Source: Cenococcum geophilum 1.58 | Lineage: Eukaryota; Ascomycota; Dothideomycetes; Gloniales; Gloniaceae | Direction: 5' to 3' | Assembly (NCBI GenBank): GCA_001692895.1 | Contig: KV748278.1 | Location: forward strand, 124,001-188,000 | Length of the DNA: 64,000 nucleotides | Shown here: one piece after another, positions 36,785 through 47,779 of the stretch | How the letters are laid out: each line of letters begins with the position of its first letter | Position numbering within the stretch: position 1 is the stretch's first letter | The notes under the pieces: model-generated | What the model was told of the DNA's origin: nothing | The model's database searches: none | The model's input: the letters and a program-made list of their open reading frames with translations, nothing else | Translations under genes and position numbers: made by a program

Positions 36785-37390
36785 TAAAGGGCGAGCTCTA
36801 CCTAATAAGAAGGCGTGCTATTAAGGCGATCTTTAAAGAGGTAATACTTGAAGTATTTACATAGCTATAATAATTGACGGCTAGGTTTGCCATTAAGCCT
36901 ATAAAGGCTACTTTAATATTAACGACTTTATTAGGTGGCTATACGGCTGCTTATTTCCTACGATTTATAAATAATATCTAAATTAGACTATAGTAATCGT
37001 AATAAATAACCTTAAGGTTTACGTTAACGCGTGGATTCTAGCTGCTATTAAAGAGGAGGGCTATATTATTCGCTATCTACTACTATACTTACTAGACTTT
37101 AATCTAATTAAGCTTATATAGGCTATCTTAAAGGCGTAGATCTGTTACTAGCACCTATATACTTAAGAATTTCACTATAATTATAGTAAGTTTCTTAAGC
37201 GAGCTATCTATAAGAGTAGGTGCGATTCCTTTATCTAGTAGCAGTTTTAATATACTATAAAAGGACTATATATAGAATAGACTGAGCTAGAGCGTTTACG
37301 GCATTAATTAGAGCAATTTAAGTGTGGTGTTAAGGTTTAAGGGCTAGAGGAGTTAACTAGGGCCTTTAATATTACTATAGGTATTTAATA
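36785..37390 (+). pseudogene. Tc1/mariner-like transposase, C-terminal half
   Basis: Continues the gene broken at 16512. The plus strand reads IIIDG-VCH-AYKGYFNINDF, then VIVINNLKVYVNAW, where the family has the second catalytic Asp (MDN-type; here INN), then YIIRYLLLYLLDFNLIKL-AILKAW, the family's RYLPPYSPDFNPIE block. It ends near GVKV-GLEEL. One frameshift near 36850 and several stops break it. The two halves together give the usual helix-turn-helix plus DDE order of this superfamily. Confidence 0.85.
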
Positions 37391-38040
37391 TAAAATTATC
37401 TAATATTAAATTACTATAGAAAATACTCCCTTTTACCTAGTTTATATATTCTTTATATACGCGTAAAGCCTCCTACCAGGTCTATAAGGGCGTTTACCGC
37501 TATAGCAGCCTTTTACTGCCTATAGTATACTTTAAACTTCTAGAGTTAACTAGCTCTATTACTAATAAAGCTATTAGCGGTACCTAATTCTAAAGCTCTA
37601 TAAAATTTACGTGAATTTTTATTTTTTATAGCACGTAGATTATCTAGACTCTACTATTATTCTAATATAATATCCCTAAACTATTTTAGTTTCTCTTATA
37701 TTATAGCGTTGTATATCCTTTCTAGCTTTTAAATAAATAGATACTAAATAGTATCTATATTCTCTTTATTAACTAATATAGGGCTTAAGCGTAGGCAATT
37801 GTTAATATTATATATAGGGGTAGGAGGAGGCGGGAGCGGTAGAGGGCTAATAGTAGGAGCAGTAGCTCGGATTTAAGGTAATTAAGTAGGCGGTAGTATA
37901 GGTGGTTAAAGCTGCTGCAGTAGTAGATAAGGTATTTAATTCTGCGGATACTATATATAGGAAGGGCTAGCGTAGTATTAATAATACAAAGGCAGCTGCT
38001 AATTAAAGCCATATAGAAACATCGCCATTTGCTACTATGT
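37391..38040. other. Spacer between convergent ORFs of the Tc1-like element
   Basis: No gene recognised. 37785..38012 has an open minus-strand frame, Leu/Tyr-rich and low in complexity, out of frame with the ORF at 38041..39690. Its other strand is a purine-rich run (aggaggaggcgggagcggta), so it is probably a by-product of composition. Confidence 0.5.
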
Positions 38041-39690
38041 CTATATAGCGATTAGACGGTAACGCTCTTCTTATTCCTTATATCGTTTATTATAGCGCTT
38101 CTTTCTCTTTTCTTTTCTATTTTTTAATTAACGTCTATAAGCCTTTATCTGTAGTTTTTAAAGCTTAGCTATATAGTTAGTTACTATATAAAGCTTAGCT
38201 GCTGCTAAAGGTTTATAAAATCGTTAACCCAGGCGGCTAACTAGACCGTTTGCTATAAGAGCACGGAAAACCTTTATAGGCAGCTCCTTATACTAAGCAT
38301 CGCTAAAGGTAATAGCGTTTGCCTAGGCCTTATGCTAAGCAGCATTAATAGTATAGTATTAATTATTAAATTCATAGCAGAAGTTCTAATAGTTACTATA
38401 GTTTATATCTATATACTTAATCTATTTCCCTAAGTGGGCCTAAAATTTAGCGATATCCTTATATACTACTTAACGGCTTAGGTTCTACTATAGTAATAGC
38501 TCTAAGCGTAATTTTATAGGCGCGCCTTTGCCTAATATAAGAGTAGAACTTTTAGACTATAAGGTAATAGGTAGAGAAAATAGGATCTTAACGGATTCTT
38601 AGATATCCTTAATAACCTTCCTTTTTTTTCCTAACTTTATTAACGCCTTATAGTTAATCTTAACTTTAAAAGTTAATTAAATATTACTGTTAAGGTTATG
38701 CGCTTACTAGACATTAACGACTTTAAGTAGGCCATTACTTTATCTAATAGAGAAGTCGTTAATAGAGCAGTTAGCTCGTCTACTATGGCTAGAAACGTAG
38801 TATATAACTATAAGACATTTAACCCAGGTATAGATCTTACCACTAACTTAACAGTTAATCCTACTTACAATAGCGTGCTTAATAAGGCTTAGGTCGTATA
38901 ACTACGATTTCTACTTAATTAGATAGTCTATAGTAACCTTAAAACCATTAATATAAAGCCTAAACTAACTGTAGATAGGATAGTTAACGGTTACCCGCTT
39001 AGTTTAACGCTTAAGACAAATATATTAACCTTAAATTTAACGCCTTTAATATAGATCTTCCGCCTACCCTTTAAGTATATTTTTAATATTAAAGTCCTTA
39101 TTATCCTAATTAATAATATCTAAACTATTAGGGCCTAAATTAAGCCTCTCTAGATCTAACGCAACCTTTAAATTTAGGCCTTTAAGTCTCTTAATATCGC
39201 GCTCCTATCTAGCGTAAAGCTTATCCCTTCTACGCTCCTTCCTCGCCTTAACTTGCTCCTTAGTTTTATTATAATAGTGCCTATAATAGCTATGGCCCTC
39301 TAACGCCCAATATGGTATAGCCTCCTTAACTTCCTAAATATCCTTATTCTAAAACCGTATACGTTAACTACAGTCTATAGGTGGGTTTATACGAGTTATC
39401 CAAGTTACCTTTATTAGTTTATCGCACTAGCTAGGCTTAGGTAGCCCTAAAGGAGGAGTAAATAGCTTCCTATATTTATTTATAGTAGAAACCTTAGGAG
39501 TAACACTAGCAGTACGTAGATAAGCACGGGTATTGCTAATAGAGTAAGTACTTCTAGCTAGAGGAGCTGCTAATAGTGTTAATATTACTAGCGCTAACTT
39601 TAAGGCCTACTTTATAGGCTTCTTCGCGGGCTTTTTTATAGGTACTATAATACTAGAAAATACGTCAAGATAGTAAATAGTAGGGCGACG
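38041..39690 (-). pseudogene. Second ORF of the Tc1-like element, unknown function
   Basis: A single minus-strand frame runs from inside the right TIR (about 39690) to a TAG at 38041..38043 with no frameshift, about 550 codons, broken only by TAA/TAG. Readable blocks: SISNTRAYLRTASVTPKVST, LFTPPLGLPKPS, YYRHYYNKTKEQVKARKERR, GLNLKVALDLERLNLGPNSL, and a strongly basic C-terminus (KNRKEKRKKRYNKRYKE). No catalytic motif was recognised. It converges on the transposase and both frames start inside the inverted termini, so they may share promoter sequence. A DNA-binding accessory protein or a captured host gene are both possible. Confidence 0.6.
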
Positions 39691-39852
39691 TTGGCTTTAA
39701 CTTACTAACTAATAATAGGGACGTTGTATAGAGAATAAGGCGCGTTTAATATAGAAATAGGCTATCTCACGGTTTTACATATAAGGTTAGGTGCAAAAAT
39801 TAGGGATCTATATGCTAAGGATTTTTATTCATTTCGTAACGAACAAATCCTT
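39638..39852 (-). repeat. Right TIR of the Tc1-like element (uninterrupted)
   Basis: Complement of the left terminus (8113..8148 + 15825..16006). It is less mutated and carries no hAT insertion, so it shows the empty site gcatatag once. Confidence 0.8.
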
Positions 39853-41540
39853 CTTACTTTTATATATCTTAGTCGTCTAATAGCAGCATCTAATTAAGTA
39901 AAGTCTCTTAGTTATAGGAAAACCTTAATACTAAGTTATAAATATACTTATATAGTTTTAAGGAGTTAGATAAAACTAGAGGTCTATAAGCCTTTCTAAA
40001 CTAGGAGTATATAGTAAGATCCATCTTTATAGTACTAAGATAATTATAAGCGTAATATATTAAGCGAAGTCTATAATATAGTGCGATATAATTCAAACCC
40101 TTTATTGCCAAACCTATACATCCTTCTATTGCTTATATATATATCTAGTAAACCTTATATATCTCCGAATTTAAACTAGCCGCCCTATACTAACTATATA
40201 GGAGCTTTATTACCTTAGTTAGTTTAGGGATGCCTTAAGATAAGCGGGGATGTTATCCTTATAGTTATATCCTTAATTTATATAGAGTACCGCTATAGTA
40301 TTTACAGCCTCCTTAATATACTCTATATTATCTTCTAGCTTAATAACACTTTTATTAGACATTAATTTTACTCTTAGCCCTCCTACTTCTGGGTAAGTAA
40401 TTATTAGTCCTTTTCTTAGATTTCTTTTTAATAAAGATACTAGTAGCTATAAGGGTAAGCTAATAGGCGTTCTAGCTATAAGAATACTCTTATTTATATA
40501 TAATAAAGGTAAGTTAACTAATATAGGTAATCCTTATTAGGATGGACTTAGTATAATACTAATACCTCCTCCTTAAGCAGGTGTTAATAGCTAAAAAGCT
40601 AAGGGATTTATTATATTAGAAGTATATTATAAATATATTTATAGTATAAGAGCTAAGCTCTCTCCTACTTGTTTAATTCCAATATTAGTAACCTCTAGTT
40701 CTATAGTAGTTAGTCTTTTACTTTTTAGTAGTAGGTCCTTATTTAGAATAAAAAAGCCAGTTAAGTGTCGTCTTAAACCATATTTATATACTACCTAGTC
40801 TAATATTACCCTTTCTAATATCTTAGGCGCGAGTGCGAAATCGATTAGCTATAGTTAAGTAGTATTCTTAATACCGTGTTCTAGATATTTAAGCCTATTA
40901 ATTAAGGCCTTATTAACTCGCGCCGTTACTTTATAAAGTAGGTAGACGGTAAGCTTTTAAGTAGTAGAAAGAAAGTAGTAAAAAACTACGTGTTTAAGTA
41001 GCCCGTTAAAAATACCTTATCCCTAAAACTTTTAGATAGTTTCTCTAGCTTTATTACACTAATTTCTTTAATCTTTTACCATTTTACTAACGTTAGAGAT
41101 ATCCTTAAAGATTAATAAGAACGCGTTCTTTTCTAAAAAATACTTATAATCTATTGTCCTGGTTAATAAAATTAACTACTATACTAGCAGTATCTACGTA
41201 ATTTTCTTAAGAGAGTAGAATCTTATTATAAATTTAGAGGAGTATTACTTAACGCTAATTAACTACGAAGCCTCTAACTTCGGTAAGGACGTTACTAATT
41301 TATTACTTAGCTCCTTTATATAGTACTAGAGGTCTATTAGATAAAGATATAAATACTATTATTAATTCTATTTAATTTATAATTGTAACTAATTACAGTT
41401 ATATTTAAGGTTTATTAAAAGCAAAAAGGTAAATTTCTAAATAGGGTTTTCTAATCTAAATAGTTTACTAAATTTAGGTAGTAGTATAAAGTTCTATTAG
41501 CTTTAATCATTAAATAAACTAATTATAATTCTCTATCCCA
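39853..41540 (-). pseudogene. Upstream part of the large chromodomain-ended ORF, RIP-broken
   Basis: A minus-strand frame of about 560 codons keeps phase across the whole stretch and has RIP-type stops only. The middle (about 40200-40920) has several long stretches without a stop: LINRLKYLEHGIKNT, LQLIDFALAPKILERVILDQ, GGGISIILSP, GLPILVNLPLLYINKSILIA, LIITYPEVGGLRVKLMSNKS. No family was recognised. It stops at the edge of the Tc1-like element and most likely resumes at 8112. Its upstream end is lost where gypsy-4 begins (about 41540). An env-like third ORF of gypsy-4 was considered; the continuation beyond 8112 argues against that. Confidence 0.55.
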
Positions 41541-43825
41541 TGGATAGAAATTTGCTATTAGCTTAATAAGGGCGGTAAGCGGAACTAATATCTTTATAGT
41601 AAACAATACTAGATAGTAATATAAATATATTATTTTACCCTTACCTTACTATTAATAAGCATTAAATTCCTATAACTAAAATAAATAAATAAGAAAGCGT
41701 AATAAAAAGAGCTTTAGAAAATATAGTAAATAAATAAACGGATTATATGGCTATTATTTATATTCCTTCCCCTACCTTAGAACTTAACTATCCCTTAATT
41801 AAATATTTTATACTTAGTTCTATTAAATAATCTTTCTAAAATACACACTTTTTAAAATACGTGGCATTGTAATACTAGTGGATTTTATATATCTTACTTA
41901 GGCTTTGGCTTTACTATTATTTCTTATAGTATAGTTCTGCCTAACTAGTTAAGCCGCTCTTTCTAGTAGACTTTAGATATCTATTATTAATAAAACTTCT
42001 TTAATCTATTCCCTAGAATTTAATTACGAAACAGCGTGCTCTTAAGATCTTTAATTAAGTACTATCCTTTATAAAGGTAACTCTTGCGTATATAAAACGG
42101 GCCTAGCTATTTTAAATATAACTTATAACTACTGGAATAATTTTACTTAAGCTATATATTATAAAATATAACTATATCTCTAACCTTAAATCTATTCTAG
42201 TAAATGCAATAAGTATTATTAAAATACTCCTTATTTACTACCCTTAGCTATTTTATAAATATAATAGCCTCTTATATATCTACATCTTTTTAGTTAAACT
42301 ACCTTATATAGAGTGCTAGTAGCTTTATAATAGTCCGGACTATTTACTAATATCGCGTTTACCAGCTTAGTATATAGAGTTTAACAGAAAGGACATGCTT
42401 ATACCCGCATATAACTCTTATTAGTATTATTTCTATAAACCGCTTAATAGTTATTTTATCTGCCTATAAAACGGTATAAAGATTATCCAGCTATAAGCTA
42501 TCTATTTTTGCCAAAGCATCTACTATAGGTTTATAACCTCGCTCTATAAAGCCTTACCTTTATAGGTAATATATAAAAGCGATAAACATTTTAATATTAT
42601 AGAACTCTATAAGTACAGCAGTAATATTAATATTCTCTCCTTTACTATCTATAGAGAGCTATCTAAATACTCCCTATTAGTAGATAACGTCTTTATAGAG
42701 GAACTTTACTATACTTTTTATATCTTTATTTAAAAGAGCCTAAGCTTTTATCTAGATATACATTCTTAAGTATATGCTAAGTATTAGAATCTAAGACACT
42801 TTAGCGGTATAAATATAATATTTACTATTACTTGCTGCTATAATGTAGGCTCCTATATAAGGTATATTACTTCTTCCTATTTTAAATATTGTCCCTAGTA
42901 CTATAGATATAACTTAATATGCTATAATATCTAATTATATAGCCCTAGCCACTAATACTAATTTAAGACCCTCTAATATATTCCCTTTTATTTATAATAT
43001 TTACTCCGGTTATAAAGGCTCCTAATAATCATTTACCAAGTAGTCTTGTTATTAACTACCCTCTATATTAGTATATTCTTAAACTATTAATAAAAGAGCT
43101 GTCGATTATATACTAGGAACTTTAGCGTATACCATTTAAACCTTTTAAATTTCTTAGTATTTATCTCTTTTAGACACCGTAGGGTTACTAGCTACATTAT
43201 AATCTTTTAGGATTCCTCTAAATATAAGCCTTCTAATAGTAGACCTTCTCCTATTTTAAGAGGACTAGCTATATATTCTAAAGCACTTAACTTATAGTTA
43301 ATAAACTCTTTAATATCCTTAGTTAGCTTATCTAGTTATTTGCTATTAAGTGGCTATTATAAAAGTCTATTAGCTAGGCTATTTTTCTTCCCTAGTATAT
43401 ATCTAATATTAAAGTTCTATAGCTAGTTCTATAGCTAGATCTATACTAGCTATCGTATTATTAAGGCTTTAGGTAAATTGGTAGTAGCGTAATTAAGTTA
43501 TATAATTAAGGTATTTATATCCGTTTCTACTATAAAGTGAATGCCTTATAGGTATATATAACAACGTCTAATATTTATGCTTTCTTAAGTTATATTTCTA
43601 TTCCGCCTAAAATTAGATACTGCTCTTATATTAATACAGGTAGTAATAACCTTATATATCCAGTTATATAAGGCCACACCCCTATCTATTCTTATATCTA
43701 TTAATATTAAGAATAATTAGCCTAGCCCCCTTATTATAATCTAGCTAAACTAATATAAATATAGTAGTTATCTGCTCTATACCCTATATAAATAAAACGT
43801 TTATTAATAGTAGTTAGAAGATTAG
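41541..43825 (-). mobile_element. Ty3/gypsy remnant (gypsy-4), 5' part missing
   Basis: The minus strand carries RNase H and integrase followed by a polypurine-like tract (ggtaggggaaggaa, 41769..41782) and what is probably the 3' LTR (about 41541..41768; no second copy is in the window to prove it). The upstream end is cut by gypsy-5 at 43826. The missing reverse transcriptase half would be expected beyond gypsy-5, but is not seen before the LINE. Confidence 0.6.
41960..43820 (-). pseudogene. pol: gypsy-4 pol: RNase H and integrase
   Basis: RNase H end with YILGKKNSLANRLL (~43380), where the family has the IPGKENxxADALSR block. Integrase shows GYKPIVDALAKIDSL (~42510..42560), DKITIKRFIEIILIRVI (~42440) and the C-terminal GPFYI...GNRLKKFY block (~42100-41985). 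RIP-type stops occur throughout. In the intact family, RNase H removes the RNA strand after reverse transcription and integrase inserts the cDNA. Confidence 0.85.
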
Positions 43826-44245
43826 TGTTACGGACCTTATATTAGCAGTAGTATAACTACTAAGAAGAGATATAAACGGGTTGGTTAAGATAGTATAGGA
43901 GGTACTAGAACTAATTAAGCTATAGGATAAAAGGTAGCCAAGTTATGTACCTAGTTACGTTATAAGTTTAAAATGTAGGAATATAGGAATATAGGAACGT
44001 AATGTATTAACGTACTAACATACTAACGTACTTAGTACATTTCTTAGGCGTAGTATTATATATTTAAAGGACTATAATCCCTACCTAAATAGTTCTCTTT
44101 TTAAAGTAAATCTTGGCATATAATTGGAGTTAATCTATTAGGTAACCTACTTTACTAGTTATATTTATTATTTAACTATTCCTTAACCTATATACCCAGC
44201 CTATTAATAAGCCTACTATAGTATTTCCCATAAGGCTTTGTTATA
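43826..44245 (+). repeat. gypsy-5 5' LTR
   Basis: 420 bp. The right half resembles the gypsy-2 LTR (aatccctacctaaatagtt; gagttaatctattaggtaac); the left half differs and contains short repeats (aatataggaa; acgtactaac). No second copy is in the window. Confidence 0.75.
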
Positions 44246-44259
44246 TATTTACTACTAAG

Positions 44260-45579
44260 GTTATAGTAAAAGGAAGTTAAATAATGTTACCGACTACCAA
44301 GGCTTGTATTACCTTATAACTTACCACCTATTTTTGCTATCATTTTTAGCTGCAATTATACATCGTCGTTATCACCGTCGGCATTACCGTCGGCATTACC
44401 GTTAACCTTTGCCACCTATTTCTTGTATATAGTCTACTTAATTTTTATAGATTTATAATTAAGTTACTTATTTAATTCCTATATACTATAAAGCTTACAA
44501 ATAATATACTACCTAAAGTAACAACTATAACGCCACCTATAGTAGTAACTACTTTAGGATTAGGAGGAGATACTAATATATAGGATAATAACTTATAGAT
44601 AGTTATAATAAATTAGTTAAGGAGCGTTATTAAATAAAACGATACTAATAATTAGGCACTACTTTAGCAATTACAAGATATAAAGAGAGAAAAGATTAAG
44701 ATGCTATTAATTAAAAGATTCTTAGGAGAAAAGTATAAGCTAAAGGGATTCCTTACTTAGATAAAGTTAAAAATCTAATATAAAGGAATAAAGTTGGAAT
44801 AGGTCGTAGACTAGGTCGCGTACGTAGGGTTATTTTTAAGAGGTTAGGCATTAACGTGGTTTAAACCCTATTTTATAAAGATAATAACTAATAGGGTAAC
44901 TACTGCTAATTTAAAAGCATAGTATATATTCTTAAGCTAGGATTAATTTACTAGTAGGCTTATATAGATATATAGAGATCTAGAATTAGTGGTAATAGTA
45001 GAAGAAAAGATCCCCTAACTTATGTAAAAGGGATTAGTAATAGACTATACGACGTAGTTTTAGACACTAATGGCGCAAACTAAATAGGATTAAAAAGCGT
45101 TAATAGCTTAATACTAACGAGGATTAAAGACTAAAGTTTAGAATATAATAATACTAATAGACAATCTAAGCGATATAAGACAGCTAATTAAGTAAGCTAT
45201 TAAGATTAATAACTAGTTATATTAAAGCGATAAAAAGTATAAAACGAATTAGGGACTAATATATATTTAAAAAAAATACTATAGTAGGTGTTTAAACTAT
45301 AGTATAGTATAGACCTAATAGACTTAAATAGTACTAAAGAAAATTGAAAATTGAAAAAGAAATAATAGAAACTTAAAAGTTAAGGATTAAGTAATTATAA
45401 AACTAGGGAGTAAAGGCTAAACTAGGGATCTTAGTAGCAGAAGACGTCTAAATAGACTCTATAGTAAAAAGGTAGTTTAAAAATAGAGCTTATAAAAACT
45501 ATAGAAAATAGGGTTGTTTTGCTAGAGACTATAAGAGTAGTTAGTATAACTATATAGTAAAGGGAATAAGACTAGTAGA
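44260..45579 (+). pseudogene. gag: gypsy-5 gag, first part
   Basis: Begins near 44260..44290 (atgttaccgactacc), then is displaced by a ~210-bp insertion, and reads on from about 44504 (LPKVTTITPPIVVTTLGLGG, close to the gypsy-2 Gag start). Many RIP-type stops follow. It resumes at 60375 after gypsy-6. Confidence 0.7.
44285..44500. mobile_element. Small insertion (~210 bp) at the gypsy-5 gag start
   Basis: Flanked by similar sequences aaataatgttacc (left) and aaataatatactacc (right), which look like a duplicated start region. It holds gtcggcattacc in tandem (44378..44401) and, at its right, ~60 bp shared with 4778..4845. It may be a solo LTR or MITE; class not determined. Confidence 0.45.
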
Positions 45580-45765
45580 TATTACGGTGCTATAATAAAA
45601 TAGACTAAATAACTACGTTGTAGTATAAAGAGGAGAAGAAGGTAAAAGGGGGTATTATATATAAATAGTAGGGCCAGCCGCCAAGGCGCTAGTAGTGGGT
45701 TAGCTAATAGTAGGAAATAGTATAAGATAGTACGAGACAGTATGCGTTAGGCTAGTGCTATAACA
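45580..45765 (-). repeat. gypsy-6 3' LTR
   Basis: 186 bp. It contains a short repeat of agatagtacgag type, seen twice in the partner LTR at ~60325..60350. Confidence 0.9.
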
Positions 45766-45978
45766 GTACTCCCCTTTTTAAAAGGTTTAGTCCCTAAACC
45801 AAATAACTTATTCCTGCTATAAAAATATTACTTCCGCTTACCGCTCTTAACTAAGCTAATAGTAATTTTTTATACCGGGTATAGAAAATCCTAATTAGTT
45901 AGTTTAATGAATAAAGTTAGTAGAACTCTATACCGCCACTATATAGCGCTTCTTAGTAGAAAAATTAACTAATTAAAT

Positions 45979-46001
45979 AACTTTAACTGGCAGTCGAAGT
46001 T
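45979..46001. repeat. Imperfect palindrome after gypsy-6 pol
   Basis: AACTTTAACTG/CAGTCGAAGTT, the same position and layout as the perfect palindromes of gypsy-1 and gypsy-3, with ttaactaatta beside it. A second hairpin (attttttatacc...ggtatagaaaat, 45867..45891) with ctaattagttag lies nearer the LTR. Confidence 0.7.
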
Positions 46002-46049
46002 CTATAAGATCTTAACTACTATAAATTATCTTTATAGTCGGCTATAGTT

Positions 46050-46616
46050 TCAGCGTAACTCTTCCTTATCTTATACCTAGTCTAGGGGTCCTAGCTTCTT
46101 AGGGTATTATTTATAAAACTTTAGTAATACACGCTCGCACCCTTTTAGGGATTTCTTAGGTTCCTAGGTTTCCTTATTATAATACTTCTACTTAATATAA
46201 TATATTAAGCCGTACTTATCTATTTGTTTATTATATACATTAAGAATCTTTTTAAATTCCTACTTATCCGTAATATTGCCGTTATTATCCCTTTTAGCTA
46301 TCCTACCTATAATATTACAGCGTTCCTTTTTGTTAATATATGCTTAACTAGAGGCAGACTTTTAAAGTATAAAAAGACTTATTAATATAGATATAGTCTA
46401 GGAGGTTAACTATAACTGCTTCTTTATAGGTAGCTAGGACGGGCTAAAGTTTGTCCTAGTTATTATCCCACTTCCTCTTAGGCCGATTAGTCTTTATATT
46501 TTTAAGGCTAACTATAACTATATTATCCTTTCTAAATATTATACTTTCGTCTTATTTTATATTAGCGTTATCTTTATAGCGTTACTAGAAGATATAAGCT
46601 AGGGCTTTAAGCTAGG
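46050..46616 (-). pseudogene. pol: gypsy-6 pol, integrase C-terminus and chromodomain
   Basis: Minus-strand end of pol left of gypsy-2b. The chromodomain reads YYIK-KYYNKET-EPKKSLKG at ~46240..46160, followed by LLKFYK-YPKKLGPL. The two conserved Trp positions are TAG/TAA. It joins 54582..~58700 across the gypsy-2b insertion. Confidence 0.8.
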
Positions 46617-47039
46617 TGTAACGGAACCTTGTAGTAAGAACTACGATAGGCTCGTTATTAGGCTAGGTATATAGGTGATATAAGTTAAAGTCAACAACGT
46701 AATAATAACTAGTGGAGTGGTTGCCTAACAGATTAACTCTAATTATATTCTGAGAATTACTATAAGGAAGGAACTATTTAGGTAGGGATTAAAGGTCCTT
46801 AAATACACAACCATACTCCTATAAAATCCTTCTTATACGTAATATACGTCTTATATATAAGGTACGTAAGTTCCTCTTATTTCTCTTATTTATTACGTAG
46901 CATGTTATATAACCTTAGTTACTATTCCTTATTATATAGTTCTACCGGCTCTATCTTAAACCATACCTAAATTAACCAACTAGCTTCTTCCGACTTCTCT
47001 TTAAGTAGTTATAATATTATACTTAAAGCGTCCGTAATA
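46617..47039 (-). repeat. gypsy-2b 3' LTR
   Basis: 423 bp, matching 54154..54576 with C/T and G/A differences, and the gypsy-2 LTRs in complement. Confidence 0.93.
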
Positions 47040-47779
47040 CTATCTCCCTTCTTTTTATCTTTATTCTTAAAGATTCGAAATATCTCTAAGTTATTTACTA
47101 AAGGTATAATATCCGTCTAATTAATTTAGTTAATATTATTACTTATTATACCTAAAGCTCTTTCTTCTTTATATGCGTAACGTTATACTCGCACTATTAC
47201 TACCATATTATTACTAGGTAAAGTTATACCGTCTCCATGTTCTCGTTGCTTAAAAGAGGAGTTAGTTTATATTACGTTGGCAAGTCTATCCTTATAACAA
47301 CTGTCCTCTTACTTAGAGTGTACTAAAGCGAATATTTATTTGTCCTATAATGTTTACTCTACTTCTAATACTAAATATACGCGACCTATTACTCTTAATA
47401 GTTGTCTAGTTTCCTAATTAACTTATTTTAGGGTCTTGTATTTAATCTACTATTACGCAGCTAAATAATAAACTGTCTATTACCCTGGCAGAGTTATACC
47501 GTTTTTATAATGCAGAACAGGAGGCTGCTAATGCTTAGTAACGGGCCCTTAAGTCTTATCTTACAGCGTCTACTTAGTTAATTTGTCTTAAGAAGGTTCG
47601 TTTTAAGGAGTGGAAACTAGTAGAATAAGGTTTACAGGAACTTAGTAATAAAAGAATGGATTCTTTTTTAATAGAGAAGGAAACAGATCCAAGTAGCTCG
47701 GCAACTGCTCTTCTTAGGTCCCCCTTAGGTAACTTATTCTTTAGTAATCCTTCTTTATTAATACTGCCTAACCTAATCT

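Larger units (their letters stand above)
8113..39852 (+). mobile_element. Tc1/mariner-like DNA transposon with long TIRs, host of nested insertions
   Basis: Terminal inverted repeats of about 200 bp: the left one is 8113..8148 plus 15825..~16006 (split by a hAT element), the right one ~39638..39852. Both begin GATTTGTT and run through matching sequence with C/T and G/A differences. Between them lie a plus-strand DDE transposase (16007..16512 and 36785..37390, split by gypsy-2) and a minus-strand ORF (38041..39690). Without the insertions the element is about 3.8 kb, long for this superfamily. The exact ends and the TA duplication are uncertain by a few bases. Confidence 0.7.

Noticed and set aside
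37785-38012. Open minus-strand frame of 75 codons, Leu/Tyr-rich
   Set aside because: It lies in a low-complexity purine/pyrimidine run between two convergent broken ORFs, is out of phase with both, and has no recognisable feature.
39853-41540. env-like third ORF of gypsy-4
   Set aside because: It lies downstream of the integrase as an env gene would, but the polypurine tract near 41775 falls before it, and the frame appears to continue at 8112 beyond the Tc1-like element. No signal peptide or membrane anchor is evident.
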